The notes under the pieces were generated by a model. It saw only the letters and a program-made list of their open reading frames with translations, ran no database searches and was not told the DNA's origin. 64,000 bases of DNA. Origin: a virus. A program made the translations under genes and the position numbers. Each line of letters opens with the position of its first letter. The first letter of the stretch is position 1. Below, piece after piece: positions 50,601 to 61,000 of this stretch. The stretch spans positions 17,709 to 81,708 of IMG/VR virus record IMGVR_UViG_3300042324_002009, one strand, 5' to 3'.

Positions 50601-51986
50601 TCAACTGGTACATCTGGTACTTCCGGTTCAACTGGTACATCTGGAACTTCTGGCTCAACTGGTACATCTGGAACTTCTGGCTCAACTGGTACATCTGGTA
50701 CTAGCGGTACTTCCGGTTCAAGCGGTACTTCTGGAACTTCAGGTTCAACTGGAACTTCGGGAACATCAGGTTCAACTGGAACAAGCGGAACTTCTGGTAG
50801 TTCTGGTACATCGGGTTCAACTGGTACTTCAGGTTCAACTGGAACATCAGGAACTTCTGGTTCAAGTGGATCAGACGGTACTTCTGGTACTAGCGGTACG
50901 TCCGGTATTGATGGAGTCTCAGGAACAAATGGTAGCTCAGGTACATCAGGTTCAGCTGGAACAAGCGGAACATCTGGTACTTCTGGTACCTCTGGTTCTT
51001 CAGGAACTTCTGGTTCAAACGGCTCAAGCGGAACTTCTGGTTCAAATGGCTCAAACGGTTCTTCAGGAACTTCAGGTTCTAATGGATCAAGCGGAACTTC
51101 AGGTTCTAATGGATCAAGCGGAACTTCAGGCTCAAATGGTTCTTCTGGAACTTCAGGTTCTAATGGATCAAGCGGAACTTCTGGTACTTCAGGTTCAACT
51201 GGAACAAGCGGAACTTCTGGTTCAGATGGTTCATCTGGAACATCAGGTATTGATGGAGTCTCTGGAACAAACGGCTCAAGCGGAACGTCGGGTTTAACTG
51301 GTACTTCGGGCTCAGACGGTTCAAGCGGTACTTCTGGTGGAACTGGTACTTCAGGCTCAAACGGTTCAAGTGGTACTTCCGGTACATCTGGTTCAAGCGG
51401 AACTTCGGTTTCAGTATCCGGTACTCAATCTCAATATACGGTATTTGGTGCAGGTGGAACCACTGTAGTTGATTCAACCTTTGGTATATTTGAAGATACT
51501 ACACTAGATGCCCTATTAATTGGAACCCAGGCTGTTGCTGAAATGCCAAATGAAGTAGTATACAGCCGCCATCAAAATATAACGACTGGAGTAAAACAGG
51601 CTCATTCAAATATTTTATACTCTGATCCAATTTCAGCCTTTGGCTCTGCTGGCTTAAAAATTGATATTGTAAATAATAAATCATTTGAGTTTAATACAGT
51701 GGATAGAATATATGGTATTCAAATTTATATGATAGGTAGTGCGGGAGGCTCTAATGAGGTTGATTATCGAATGTATAGCGGAGCTGTTAAAAATATTGCT
51801 GGAACTGTTTCAATTGTTGGAAATGGATTTACTGAAATTACGCTTGCTCAAGATTCAGTACTTTGGGTATCTATCCCAACTTTTACAATAAGTGGAGCAA
51901 TTTTACTTATTAATATTGCAAATAATACATCTGACCAAATCGCAATTGCTGCACGAGTTGAAATAATTAGTGATGGATTGATATAA
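44640..51986 (+). CDS. Giant collagen-like fibre protein 2 (2448 residues)
   Basis: Residues 1-84 are a folded N-terminal domain (PYGIQPVNPVPVDAWSGPYT; YWYRDGVLDTDLVEFA), probably a virion-attachment module. Residues 85-1567 are Gly-X-Y triplets, dominated by [15 protein letters not shown] and GES. Residues 1568-1689 are a non-collagen insert (STSVFYYEAKDNAQSGNPGD). Residues 1690-2256 are triplets again, now mainly GTS/GST/GSS. Residues 2257-2448 form a beta-rich C-terminal domain, perhaps the trimerisation or receptor part. The triplet tracts contain no Pro, Lys or Arg but many Asp and some Glu, so the fibre is strongly acidic. A phrase IDGVSGTDGSSGTSG recurs at least ten times as a higher-order block. 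The length is far above typical phage collagen-like fibres. Confidence 0.87.
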   Translation: MSLTPGLQLPYGIQPVNPVPVDAWSGPYTGANETAAIAAANTAILSAIRFQSMEVRLIFGGSSHKYWYRDGVLDTDLVEFASGSGTAGTAGSAGTSGTSGASGSDGTSGTSGIDGTNGSDGTSGTSGIDGTNGSDGTSGTSGIDGTNGSDGTSGTSGIDGTTGSDGTSGTSGIDGTNGSDGTSGTSGSDGTSGTSGIDGVSGTDGSSGTSGESGSNGTSGTSGESGSNGTSGTSGSNGTSGTSGIDGTNGSNGTSGTSGIDGVSGTDGSSGTSGESGSNGSDGTSGTSGSNGTSGTSGSNGTSGTSGSNGSNGSDGTSGTSGIDGVSGTDGSSGTSGESGSNGTSGTSGSDGTSGTSGSNGTSGTSGIDGTNGSDGTSGTSGIDGVSGTDGSSGTSGESGSNGSDGTSGTSGSDGTSGSDGTSGTSGIDGTNGEDGSSGTSGSSGLSGVDGSSGTSGSTGSDGTSGSNGTSGTSGSNGTSGTSGTAGTSGTSGIDGTNGSDGTSGTSGIDGVSGTDGSSGTSGESGSNGTSGTSGIDGTNGSDGTSGTSGIDGTNGSDGTSGTSGTSGIDGVSGTDGSSGTSGESGSNGSDGTSGTSGSDGTSGTSGSDGTSGTSGIDGTNGSDGTSGTSGIDGVSGTDGSSGTSGESGSNGSDGTSGTSGIDGTNGSDGTSGTSGIDGTNGSDGTSGTSGTSGIDGVSGTDGSSGTSGESGSNGSDGTSGTSGSDGTSGSDGTSGTSGIDGTNGSDGTSGTSGIDGVSGTDGSSGTSGESGSNGSDGTSGTSGIDGTNGSDGTSGTSGSDGTSGTSGSNGSDGTSGTSGIDGVSGTDGSSGTSGSEGTSGTSGSDGTSGTSGIDGTNGSDGTSGTSGSDGTSGSDGTSGTSGIDGTSGSDGSSGTSGSSGLSGVDGSSGTSGSIGTSGTSGTSGTSGSDGTSGSNGTSGTSGSDGTSGTSGSDGTSGTSGSDGTSGTSGLDGTNGSDGTSGTSGTSGIDGVSGTDGSSGTSGESGSNGTSGTSGSNGSDGTSGTSGSDGTSGTSGIDGTNGSDGTSGTSGIDGVSGTDGSSGTSGESGSNGTSGTSGSNGSDGTSGTSGSDGTSGTSGSDGTSGTSGSDGTSGTSGSDGTSGTSGTSGSDGTSGTSGSDGTSGTSGIDGTNGSDGTSGTSGTSGIDGVSGTDGSSGTSGESGSNGTSGTSGIDGTNGSDGTSGTSGSDGTSGTSGSNGSDGTSGTSGIDGVSGTDGSSGTSGSEGTSGTSGIDGTNGSDGTSGTSGIDGTNGSDGTSGTSGSDGTSGTDGINGTDGSSGTSGSSGLSGVDGTSGTSGSDGTSGTSGSTGTSGTSGSDGTSGTSGSDGTSGTSGSDGTSGTSGSDGTSGTSGIDGTSGSDGTSGTSGTSGIDGVSGTDGSSGTSGESGSNGTSGTSGTSGTSGSDGTSGTSGTSGSDGTSGTSGTSGSDGTSGTSGSDGTSGTSGSTGTSGTSGSTGSDGTSGTSGTSGSDGTSGTSGTSGIDGVSGTDGSSGTSGESGSNGTSGTSGTSGSNGSDGTSGTSGIDGTNGSDGTSGSDGTSGTSGANGISTSVFYYEAKDNAQSGNPGDGHILWNNATQISATQININHLTDAPITDIDIFLALLQVGQQLTIQDRNNSANYQVWVINGATTLITGASNYWTVPVALVSSGGTPQFANNHEIFLAIIAATGSSGTSGTSGSTGTSGTSGSTGTSGTSGSTGSNGTSGTSGTSGSDGTSGTSGTSGIDGVSGTDGSSGTSGTTGTSGTSGSDGTSGTSGSNGSVGTSGTSGTTGTSGTSGSDGTSGTSGSTGTSGTSGTSGTSGTSGSTGSDGTSGTSGTSGIDGVSGTDGSSGTSGESGSNGTSGTSGTSGSTGTSGTSGTSGTSGSTGTSGTSGTSGSTGTSGTSGTSGSTGTSGTSGTSGTSGTSGTSGSDGTSGTSGTSGIDGVSGTNGSSGTSGESGSNGTSGTSGSTGTSGTSGSTGSSGTSGSTGTSGTSGSTGTSGTSGSTGTSGTSGSTGTSGTSGTSGSSGTSGTSGSTGTSGTSGSTGTSGTSGSSGTSGSTGTSGSTGTSGTSGSSGSDGTSGTSGTSGIDGVSGTNGSSGTSGSAGTSGTSGTSGTSGSSGTSGSNGSSGTSGSNGSNGSSGTSGSNGSSGTSGSNGSSGTSGSNGSSGTSGSNGSSGTSGTSGSTGTSGTSGSDGSSGTSGIDGVSGTNGSSGTSGLTGTSGSDGSSGTSGGTGTSGSNGSSGTSGTSGSSGTSVSVSGTQSQYTVFGAGGTTVVDSTFGIFEDTTLDALLIGTQAVAEMPNEVVYSRHQNITTGVKQAHSNILYSDPISAFGSAGLKIDIVNNKSFEFNTVDRIYGIQIYMIGSAGGSNEVDYRMYSGAVKNIAGTVSIVGNGFTEITLAQDSVLWVSIPTFTISGAILLINIANNTSDQIAIAARVEIISDGLI
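44893..51407 (+). repeat. Gly-X-Y coding repeat array, Asp-rich to Ser/Thr-rich
   Basis: About 6.2 kb of degenerate 9-base-period repeats in two blocks (44893-49340 and 49707-51407). Synonymous Gly, Ser and Thr codons vary, yet the core GGAGTCTCTGGAACAGA within the IDGVSGTDG phrase is nearly invariant, as expected for block duplication. Long stop-free frames on the other strand and frames are by-products. Confidence 0.93.
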
Positions 51987-52001
51987 TACTGGCCTATCTT
52001 A

Positions 52002-52009
52002 AATAAATA
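52002..52009 (+). promoter_or_regulatory. Late-promoter-like box AATAAATA
   Basis: CTTAAATAAATAATA lies in the 81-base spacer before the last gene. It is 58 bases from the ATG, farther than the other boxes, so this is the weakest of the set. Confidence 0.45.
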
Positions 52010-52067
52010 ATATTGATCAGTAAATAGGCTAAGATTCAGTCTATTCAAAAAAAAGAAATTAAGCTAG

Positions 52068-55000
52068 ATGTCATATAAAATAACTTCGCCAGGTGGTGTT
52101 GAACTTAACGATAGTAGTGCAAATCCAAAGCTAGGATTACTAATTCCAACCATTGACGATATTACCAATGCAAGTGGATCAGCTAAAGAAGGTTCTGTAA
52201 TCTATAATAAATTAGATAATAATATTTATAGGTTTACTGGTGCAGCCTGGGAGTCAGCTGCTGGTAGTTCAGGCACAAGCGGTACATCTGGTTCAAGCGG
52301 AACTGCTGGTACTTCAGGTTCTAGTGCAATTGATGGTATTTCAAATGAGTCGTTTAATTCTTCATTAGTTACTGCATTTACTAATACCACTAATGATAGC
52401 GAAGTTATTACAATTGTAAATCAATTAAGTACTAAAATTGTTATTGGTGGATATTTTACAACTTTTAAAGGTGCTACCCGAAAGAGTTTAGTTAGATTAA
52501 ATATTGACGGTTCTGAAGATATTGGATTTTATTCAAATTTAGGTACAGGTTTTAGTGCTGGAACTTATGTTGAAACAGTTAGTGTTCAAGCGGATGAAAA
52601 ACTTATAATAGGTGGAGACTTTACCACATTTAATACTAATACCCGAAACCGCTTAATCCGATTAAATTCAAATGGTACAGAAGATACTGCATTCTATACA
52701 AACTTAGGTTTGGGATTTAATGGAACAGTTATTCAATCCGCTGTTCAAGCCGATGGAAAGATTTTAGTAGGTGGAGTATTTACCACATTTGATGGAAATA
52801 CCCGAAACCGCTTAATCCGATTAAATTCAGATGGTACAGAAGATACTGCATTCTATACAAACTTAGGCTCAGGTATTACTTCTCAAGTTAATGCAATTAC
52901 AATTCAATCTGATAATTCTATATTAATCGGTACAGCAGCTGGCCTAATTAAATTAAACGCAAATGGAACATTAGACTCAGCATTTAATTCAAACTTAGGT
53001 TCAAATGCAGTTGATATACTTGCAATTGCGTGTCAAGCCGACGGATTAATATTAGTCGGCGGCGGATTTACTACATTTAATGGAACTACTAAAAATGGTC
53101 TAATCCGATTAAATTCAAATGGTACGGAAGATACTGCTTTTTATACTAAAATAGGAACAGGTTTTACTGGAGCATTTACCCCACTTGGATTCACAATAAA
53201 TGTTCAATCAGACGGTCGTATACTTGTAGGTGGAGGTTTTGATTCATTTAATGGAGGTACTCGTCATAAGTTAGTTAGATTATTTGCAGATGGTACAGAA
53301 GATATTAGATTCTATGCCGCATTAGGAAGCGCCGTAGGCCCAGGTTCTCCAAGTGGATCTCAAATTAATACAATTTTACTTAAGAATAATTTAATATTGG
53401 TAGGCGGAGCTTTTACTACATTAAACGGAGTTACTCTAAACAATTTATTTTCTTTATATAATAATTCAAACTTATCATCAGGGACAGTTGGTTCAAGCGG
53501 ATCTAATGGAACTAACGGTTCTTCAGGATCAAGCGGAACCTCTGGAACTTCTGGTGAATCTGGTTCTAATGGAAGCTCTGGAACTTCAGGTTCCAACGGC
53601 TCAAATGGTTCTTCGGGTACTTCAGGTTCCAACGGATCACATGGTAGCTCAGGTACTTCCGGTACTTCCGGATCAAATGGTAGCTCAGGTACTTCAGGTT
53701 CTAACGGATCTAATGGTTCAAGCGGAACTTCAGGTTCTAATGGTTCTTCAGGAACAAGTGGAACTTCAGGTTCTAACGGATCTAATGGATCAAGCGGAAC
53801 TTCAGGTTCAAGTGGTTCTAATGGTAGCTCAGGAACATCAGGTTCAAGTGGTTCTAATGGATCAAGTGGAACTTCCGGCTCAAATGGATCAAGTGGAACT
53901 TCAGGTTCTAATGGATCAAATGGAAGCTCAGGAACTTCTGGTTCTAACGGTTCTTCTGGTACGTCAGGTACATCAGGTTCTAATGGATCTTCTGGAACTT
54001 CAGGTTCTAATGGATCAAATGGAAGCTCTGGAACTTCTGGTTCTAATGGTTCAAGTGGAAGCTCTGGAACTTCTGGTTCTAATGGTTCAAGTGGAACTTC
54101 TGGTAGTTCTGGTTCAACTGGAACAAGCGGAACATCAGGTTCAAACGGTTCTTCAGGTACATCAGGTTCTAACGGTAGCTCAGGAACTTCTGGTTCTAAT
54201 GGATCTAACGGTTCTTCTGGAACATCAGGTACTTCAGGTTCTAATGGCTCTTCTGGTACTTCAGGTACTTCTGGTTCAACCGGCTCAAACGGTAGCTCAG
54301 GAACTTCAGGTTCAAATGGTTCTAATGGAAGCTCAGGAACTTCTGGAACTTCCGGCTCAAATGGTTCAAGCGGTACATCTGGTTCTAATGGAAGCTCTGG
54401 AACATCAGGTTCTAATGGCTCAAACGGTAGCTCAGGAACATCAGGTTCTAATGGCTCAAACGGTAGCTCAGGAACAAGCGGTACATCTGGTTCAAACGGT
54501 TTAAATGGAAGCTCAGGTACATCCGGATCAAATGGTTCTTCAGGAACTTCAGGTTCAAACGGTAGCTCAGGTACTTCAGGTACATCAGGTTCAAATGGTT
54601 CAAGCGGAACAAGCGGTTCAAATGGTAGCTCAGGAACATCTGGGACTAGTGGTTCTAATGGATCTTCTGGAACATCTGGTTCAAACGGTTCTTCCGGAAC
54701 TTCAGGTTCTTCTGGAACATCTGGTTCTAATGGATCAAATGGAAGCTCTGGTACATCAGGCGAATCTGGCTCAAATGGAACTTCTGGAACAAGCGGTACT
54801 TCAGGTTCAACTGGAACAAGCGGAACTTCTGGTACTTCAGGAACTTCAGGTACAAGCGGTTCAAATGGTTCTTCCGGAACTTCCGGTTCTAATGGAAGCT
54901 CTGGTACATCTGGTTCTAATGGCTCAAATGGAAGCTCTGGTACTTCAGGTTCTAATGGATCTTCTGGTACTTCAGGTTCTAATGGATCAAATGGAAGCTC

Positions 55001-58000
55001 TGGAACTTCAGGTTCAAATGGTTCTTCAGGAACTAGTGGTACTTCAGGTTCGAATGGCTCAAATGGTAGCTCAGGAACTTCTGGTTCTAATGGGTCTTCT
55101 GGTACAAGTGGTACTTCTGGAACTTCTGGTTCAAATGGTTCTTCAGGAACTTCAGGTTCTAATGGCAGTTCAGGTACTTCAGGTTCAAACGGTTCTTCCG
55201 GTACTAGCGGTACTTCTGGTTCAAATGGTTCTTCTGGAACAAGCGGTTCAAATGGTTCAAACGGATCATCCGGTACTTCAGGAACTTCAGGTTCAAACGG
55301 ATCAAATGGTAGCTCAGGTACTTCAGGTTCAAACGGTTCTAGTGGAACATCTGGTACTTCTGGGTCAGATGGAACTTCTGGAACTAGTGGTACTTCAGGT
55401 TCAAACGGCTCAAATGGTAGCTCTGGAACAAGCGGAACTTCTGGTACATCAGGTTCAAATGGTAGCTCTGGAACGAGTGGTTCAAATGGATCAAACGGTA
55501 GCTCAGGTACATCAGGTTCAAATGGTAGCTCTGGAACTTCAGGTTCTAACGGGTCAAATGGATCATCTGGAACATCTGGTTCTAATGGATCAAATGGAAG
55601 CTCTGGTACTTCAGGAACAAGCGGTTCAAATGGATCATCTGGTACTTCAGGAACTTCAGGTTCAAATGGAAGCTCTGGAACATCTGGTTCTAATGGTAGT
55701 TCAGGAACATCAGGTACATCAGGTACGTCTGGAACATCAGGTTCAAATGGCTCTTCTGGAACTTCCGGTTCTAATGGCTCAAATGGTTCTTCTGGAACTT
55801 CCGGCACAAGCGGATCAACCGGTTCTTCAGGAACAAGTGGAACATCAGGATCAAATGGATCAAGCGGTACTGCTGGTTCTTCTGGAACAAGCGGATCAAA
55901 CGGTTCTTCCGGTACTTCAGGTTCAAATGGTTCAAGTGGAACTTCCGGTACTTCAGGTTCAAACGGATCACATGGTTCTTCTGGAACTTCAGGTTCAACT
56001 GGTTCTTCTGGAACAAGTGGAACCTCTGGAACTTCAGGTTCAACTGGTTCTTCTGGAACAAGTGGAACCTCTGGTACTTCTGGTTCAACTGGAACTTCAG
56101 GAACATCAGGTTCAAACGGCAGCTCAGGAACTTCTGGAACATCAGGTTCAAACGGCAGCTCAGGAACAAGCGGTTCTTCAGGAACTTCGGGTACTTCAGG
56201 TTCTAATGGTTCTTCTGGAACATCCGGTACTTCCGGTACATCTGGTTCAAACGGATCAAGTGGTACTTCTGGTTCTAATGGATCAAATGGAAGCTCAGGA
56301 ACTAGTGGCACATCCGGTTCAAATGGCTCTAATGGAAGCTCTGGTACTTCAGGTTCTAATGGATCAAATGGTAGCTCTGGTACATCAGGTACTTCTGGAA
56401 CATCCGGCTCAAATGGTTCTAACGGAAGCTCAGGAACTTCTGGTTCAAGTGGTACCTCAGGTACTTCCGGTTCTAACGGCTCTTCTGGTACTTCAGGCTC
56501 AAACGGTTCTTCTGGAACTTCAGGGTCAAATGGATCAAACGGTTCTTCTGGTACAAGTGGAACTTCAGGTTCAAATGGAACAAGCGGAACTAGCGGTTCT
56601 AATGGTTCAAGCGGAACTTCAGGTTCTAATGGATCAAGCGGAACCTCAGGTACTTCAGGAACATCCGGTTCGAATGGTTCAAATGGATCAAGCGGTACTT
56701 CAGGTTCTAATGGATCAAATGGAAGCTCGGGAACTTCTGGTTCTAATGGAAGCTCAGGTACGTCAGGTTCTAATGGTTCAAGTGGAACATCTGGTACTTC
56801 AGGTTCAAACGGCTCAAACGGTAGCTCAGGAACTTCAGGTTCTAATGGTTCAAGTGGAACCTCAGGTACTTCAGGTTCTAACGGAACCTCAGGAACATCA
56901 GGCTCAAATGGATCTAATGGTAGTTCAGGTACATCAGGTTCAAATGGATCTAATGGAAGCTCGGGAACAAGTGGTACATCAGGAACATCCGGTACTTCAG
57001 GTTCTTCTGGAACATCAGGCACTTCCGGTTCAAACGGTTCTTCTGGAACTTCTGGTTCTAATGGATCAAACGGTAGCTCAGGTACTTCAGGTTCTAATGG
57101 CTCTTCTGGTACTTCTGGAACATCAGGTTCAACTGGTACATCAGGAACATCAGGTTCAAGTGGAACTTCTGGAACTCGTGGTACATCAGGTACGTCAGGG
57201 ACAGCCGGTTCTTCTGGAACTTCTGGCACAAGCGGATCTACTGGAACCTCAGGAACAAGTGGAATAAGCGGAGTAGATGGATCTAATGGTACATCAGGAA
57301 CCTCCGGCACCTCAGGTTCGAATGGATCTTCTGGAACAAGCGGAACATCTGGCTCTAATGGTTCTTCAGGATCAAGTGGAACCTCAGGAACATCTGGTTC
57401 AACTGGTACTTCTGGAACAAGCGGCTCAACTGGAACTTCTGGAACGTCAGGTTCTTCTGGAACGTCAGGTTCTTCTGGAACTTCTGGAACAAGTGGTACA
57501 TCAGGTTCAAACGGTTCAAGTGGAACTTCAGGTTCTAACGGCTCAAACGGTAGCTCAGGAACTTCTGGAACAAGAGGTACGTCTGGAACAAGCGGTTCTA
57601 ATGGCTCAAGCGGTACTTCTGGAACTTCAGGCTCAACTGGTACTAGTGGTACTTCAGGTTCAAATGGTTCTTCCGGTTCAAGCGGTACCTCAGGTACTTC
57701 CGGTTCTAATGGCTCTTCTGGTACTTCAGGTTCAAACGGATCAAATGGTTCTTCTGGAACTTCAGGTTCAAATGGATCAAATGGTAGTTCCGGTACATCT
57801 GGTACTTCTGGTTCTAACGGATCAAATGGTACTTCAGGCTCAAATGGTTCAAACGGTTCAAGTGGAACTTCAGGTTCTAATGGATCTTCTGGAACATCTG
57901 GTACCTCTGGTTCTAATGGTTCTTCAGGAACCTCAGGTTCAACTGGCTCAAATGGTTCAAGTGGAACATCAGGTTCAAACGGTAGCTCAGGAACTTCAGG

Positions 58001-61000
58001 TTCTAATGGATCAAATGGTTCAAGCGGAACTTCAGGTTCAAATGGTTCTTCTGGAACTTCAGGCTCAAATGGTTCTTCTGGAACTTCAGGTTCTAATGGA
58101 TCAAACGGTTCATCTGGAACTTCAGGTTCTAATGGATCAAGTGGTACATCTGGTTCAAACGGTTCTTCTGGAACTTCAGGTTCTAATGGTTCTTCTGGAA
58201 CAAGCGGAACCTCCGGTTCTAATGGTTCTTCTGGAACAAGCGGAACCTCCGGTTCTAATGGTAGTTCAGGTACTTCAGGTTCTAATGGATCTAATGGTTC
58301 TTCTGGTACTTCAGGTTCTAATGGATCAAACGGTTCATCTGGAACTTCTGGTTCTAATGGCTCAAGTGGTACATCTGGTTCAAACGGTTCTTCTGGAACT
58401 TCAGGTTCTAATGGATCAAATGGAAGCTCTGGTACTTCAGGTTCTAATGGATCAAATGGAAGCTCTGGAACTTCAGGTTCTAATGGATCAAATGGAAGCT
58501 CTGGAACTAGTGGAACCTCAGGGTCTAATGGTTCAAATGGAAGCTCTGGAACTTCAGGCTCAACTGGTACTTCAGGTACATCAGGTTCTAACGGTACTTC
58601 AGGAACTTCAGGTTCAAATGGTTCAAGCGGTACATCAGGTTTAAATGGCTCAAATGGTTCAAGTGGAACATCAGGCTCAAATGGTTCTTCTGGAACTTCA
58701 GGTTCTAATGGATCTTCTGGAACATCTGGTACCTCTGGTTCTAATGGTTCTTCTGGAACAAGCGGAACCTCCGGCTCAAATGGATCAAATGGTTCTTCTG
58801 GTACTTCTGGAACCTCAGGAACAAGCGGAACAACTGGTTCAACTGGAACAAGCGGAACTTCAGGTTCAAGTGGATCAATTGGAACAAGTGGAACTAGTGG
58901 AACTTCAGGTACATCCGGTTCAAACGGTTCTTCTGGAACTTCAGGTTCTAATGGATCAAATGGAAGCTCAGGAACTTCGGGTTCTAATGGAAGCTCAGGT
59001 ACTTCAGGTTCAAATGGATCAAACGGTTCTTCAGGAACTTCAGGTTCAAACGGCTCTAATGGAAGCTCAGGTACTTCAGGTTCAAATGGATCAAACGGTT
59101 CTTCAGGAACTTCAGGTTCAAACGGCTCTAATGGTAGCTCAGGTACGTCAGGCTCAAATGGATCTAATGGTAGCTCGGGAACTTCAGGTTCTTCTGGAAC
59201 AAGAGGTACGTCAGGTACTTCCGGTACTAGTGGAACCTCAGGTTCTAATGGTAGCTCAGGAACTAGTGGAACCTCAGGTTCAAGCGGCTCAAATGGTTCT
59301 TCTGGAACTTCTGGAACATCTGGTTCTAATGGTAGTTCAGGTACTTCTGGTACATCTGGCTCTAATGGATCAAATGGTTCTTCTGGTACTTCAGGTTCTA
59401 ATGGATCAAACGGAAGCTCAGGTACATCAGGTTCTAATGGTTCTTCTGGAACAAGCGGTAGCTTAGGAACTTCTGGAACATCAGGTTCAAGCGGCTCAAA
59501 TGGTTCTTCTGGAACTTCTGGAACATCTGGTTCTAATGGTTCTTCTGGTACTTCTGGTTCAAATGGATCAAACGGAAGCTCAGGAACATCAGGTTCTAAT
59601 GGATCGAGTGGAAGCTCAGGAACGTCAGGTTCTAATGGTTCTTCTGGAACAAGCGGTAGCTTAGGAACTTCTGGAACATCAGGTTCAAACGGCTCAAATG
59701 GTTCTTCTGGTACTTCTGGTTCAAATGGATCAAATGGTTCTTCTGGTACTTCTGGTTCAAATGGATCAAACGGAAGCTCAGGAACATCAGGTTCTAATGG
59801 ATCGAGTGGAAGCTCAGGAACGTCAGGTTCTAATGGATCAAGTGGAACTTCCGGTTCAAGTGGAACTTCTGGTTCTAATGGATCAAACGGAAGCTCAGGA
59901 ACTTCAGGTTCAAATGGTTCTTCAGGAACTTCAGGTTCAAATGGCTCAAATGGTTCAAGTGGAACTTCAGGTACTTCAGGTTCAAATGGATCAAACGGTT
60001 CAAGCGGAACATCAGGTTCAAATGGATCTAATGGATCAAGCGGAACATCCGGTACATCTGGTTCAAACGGATCAAATGGAAGCTCAGGAACTTCAGGTTC
60101 AAACGGCAGCTCTGGTACGTCAGGTACATCTGGTTCAAACGGATCAAATGGTTCTTCAGGTACTTCAGGCTCTAATGGATCTTCTGGAACTTCTGGTTCT
60201 AATGGCTCAAGCGGTACATCCGGCTCTAATGGTTCAAATGGTAGTTCAGGAACTTCAGGTTCTTCTGGAACAAGAGGTACTTCTGGTACTTCTGGTACTA
60301 GTGGAACTTCAGGAACATCAGGCTCAAACGGATCAAATGGTTCTTCTGGAACATCTGGAACTTCAGGTTCAAACGGCTCAAATGGAAGCTCTGGAACTAG
60401 TGGAACCTCAGGGTCTAATGGTTCATCTGGAACTTCTGGTTCTAATGGTTCAAGCGGTTCATCTGGTACTTCTGGAACAAGAGGTACTTCTGGAACTTCT
60501 GGTACTTCAGGTACTTCCGGTTCTAATGGTTCTTCTGGAACTTCTGGTACTTCCGGTTCTAATGGTTCTTCTGGAACAAGTGGTACGTCTGGTTCAAATG
60601 GATCAAATGGAAGCTCTGGTACCTCTGGTTCTAATGGATCAAACGGAAGCTCAGGAACTTCAGGTTCTAATGGCTCAAGTGGAACATCTGGTTCAAACGG
60701 ATCAAATGGAAGCTCTGGAACTTCTGGTACATCTGGTTCAAATGGCTCAAGCGGAAGCTCAGGAACTTCAGGCTCTAATGGAAGCTCAGGAACGTCGGGT
60801 TCAAACGGATCAAACGGTTCTTCAGGAACTTCTGGTTCAAGCGGTACATCCGGTTCTTCTGGCACAAGAGGTACTTCAGGTACTAGTGGTACCTCAGGTA
60901 CATCAGGTTCAACTGGTACTTCTGGAACAAGCGGTACTTCTGGTTCTAATGGATCAAATGGAAGCTCAGGAACTTCAGGTTCAAACGGTTCAAACGGGTC

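Noticed and set aside
54505-57267. Long plus-strand frame rich in VLQVLMDQM-type repeats (and similar at 57277-58644, 59698-61029, 61048-63018)
   Set aside because: Frame-shifted readings of the same repeats. The true frame continues without stop from 52068 and includes recognisable domains.
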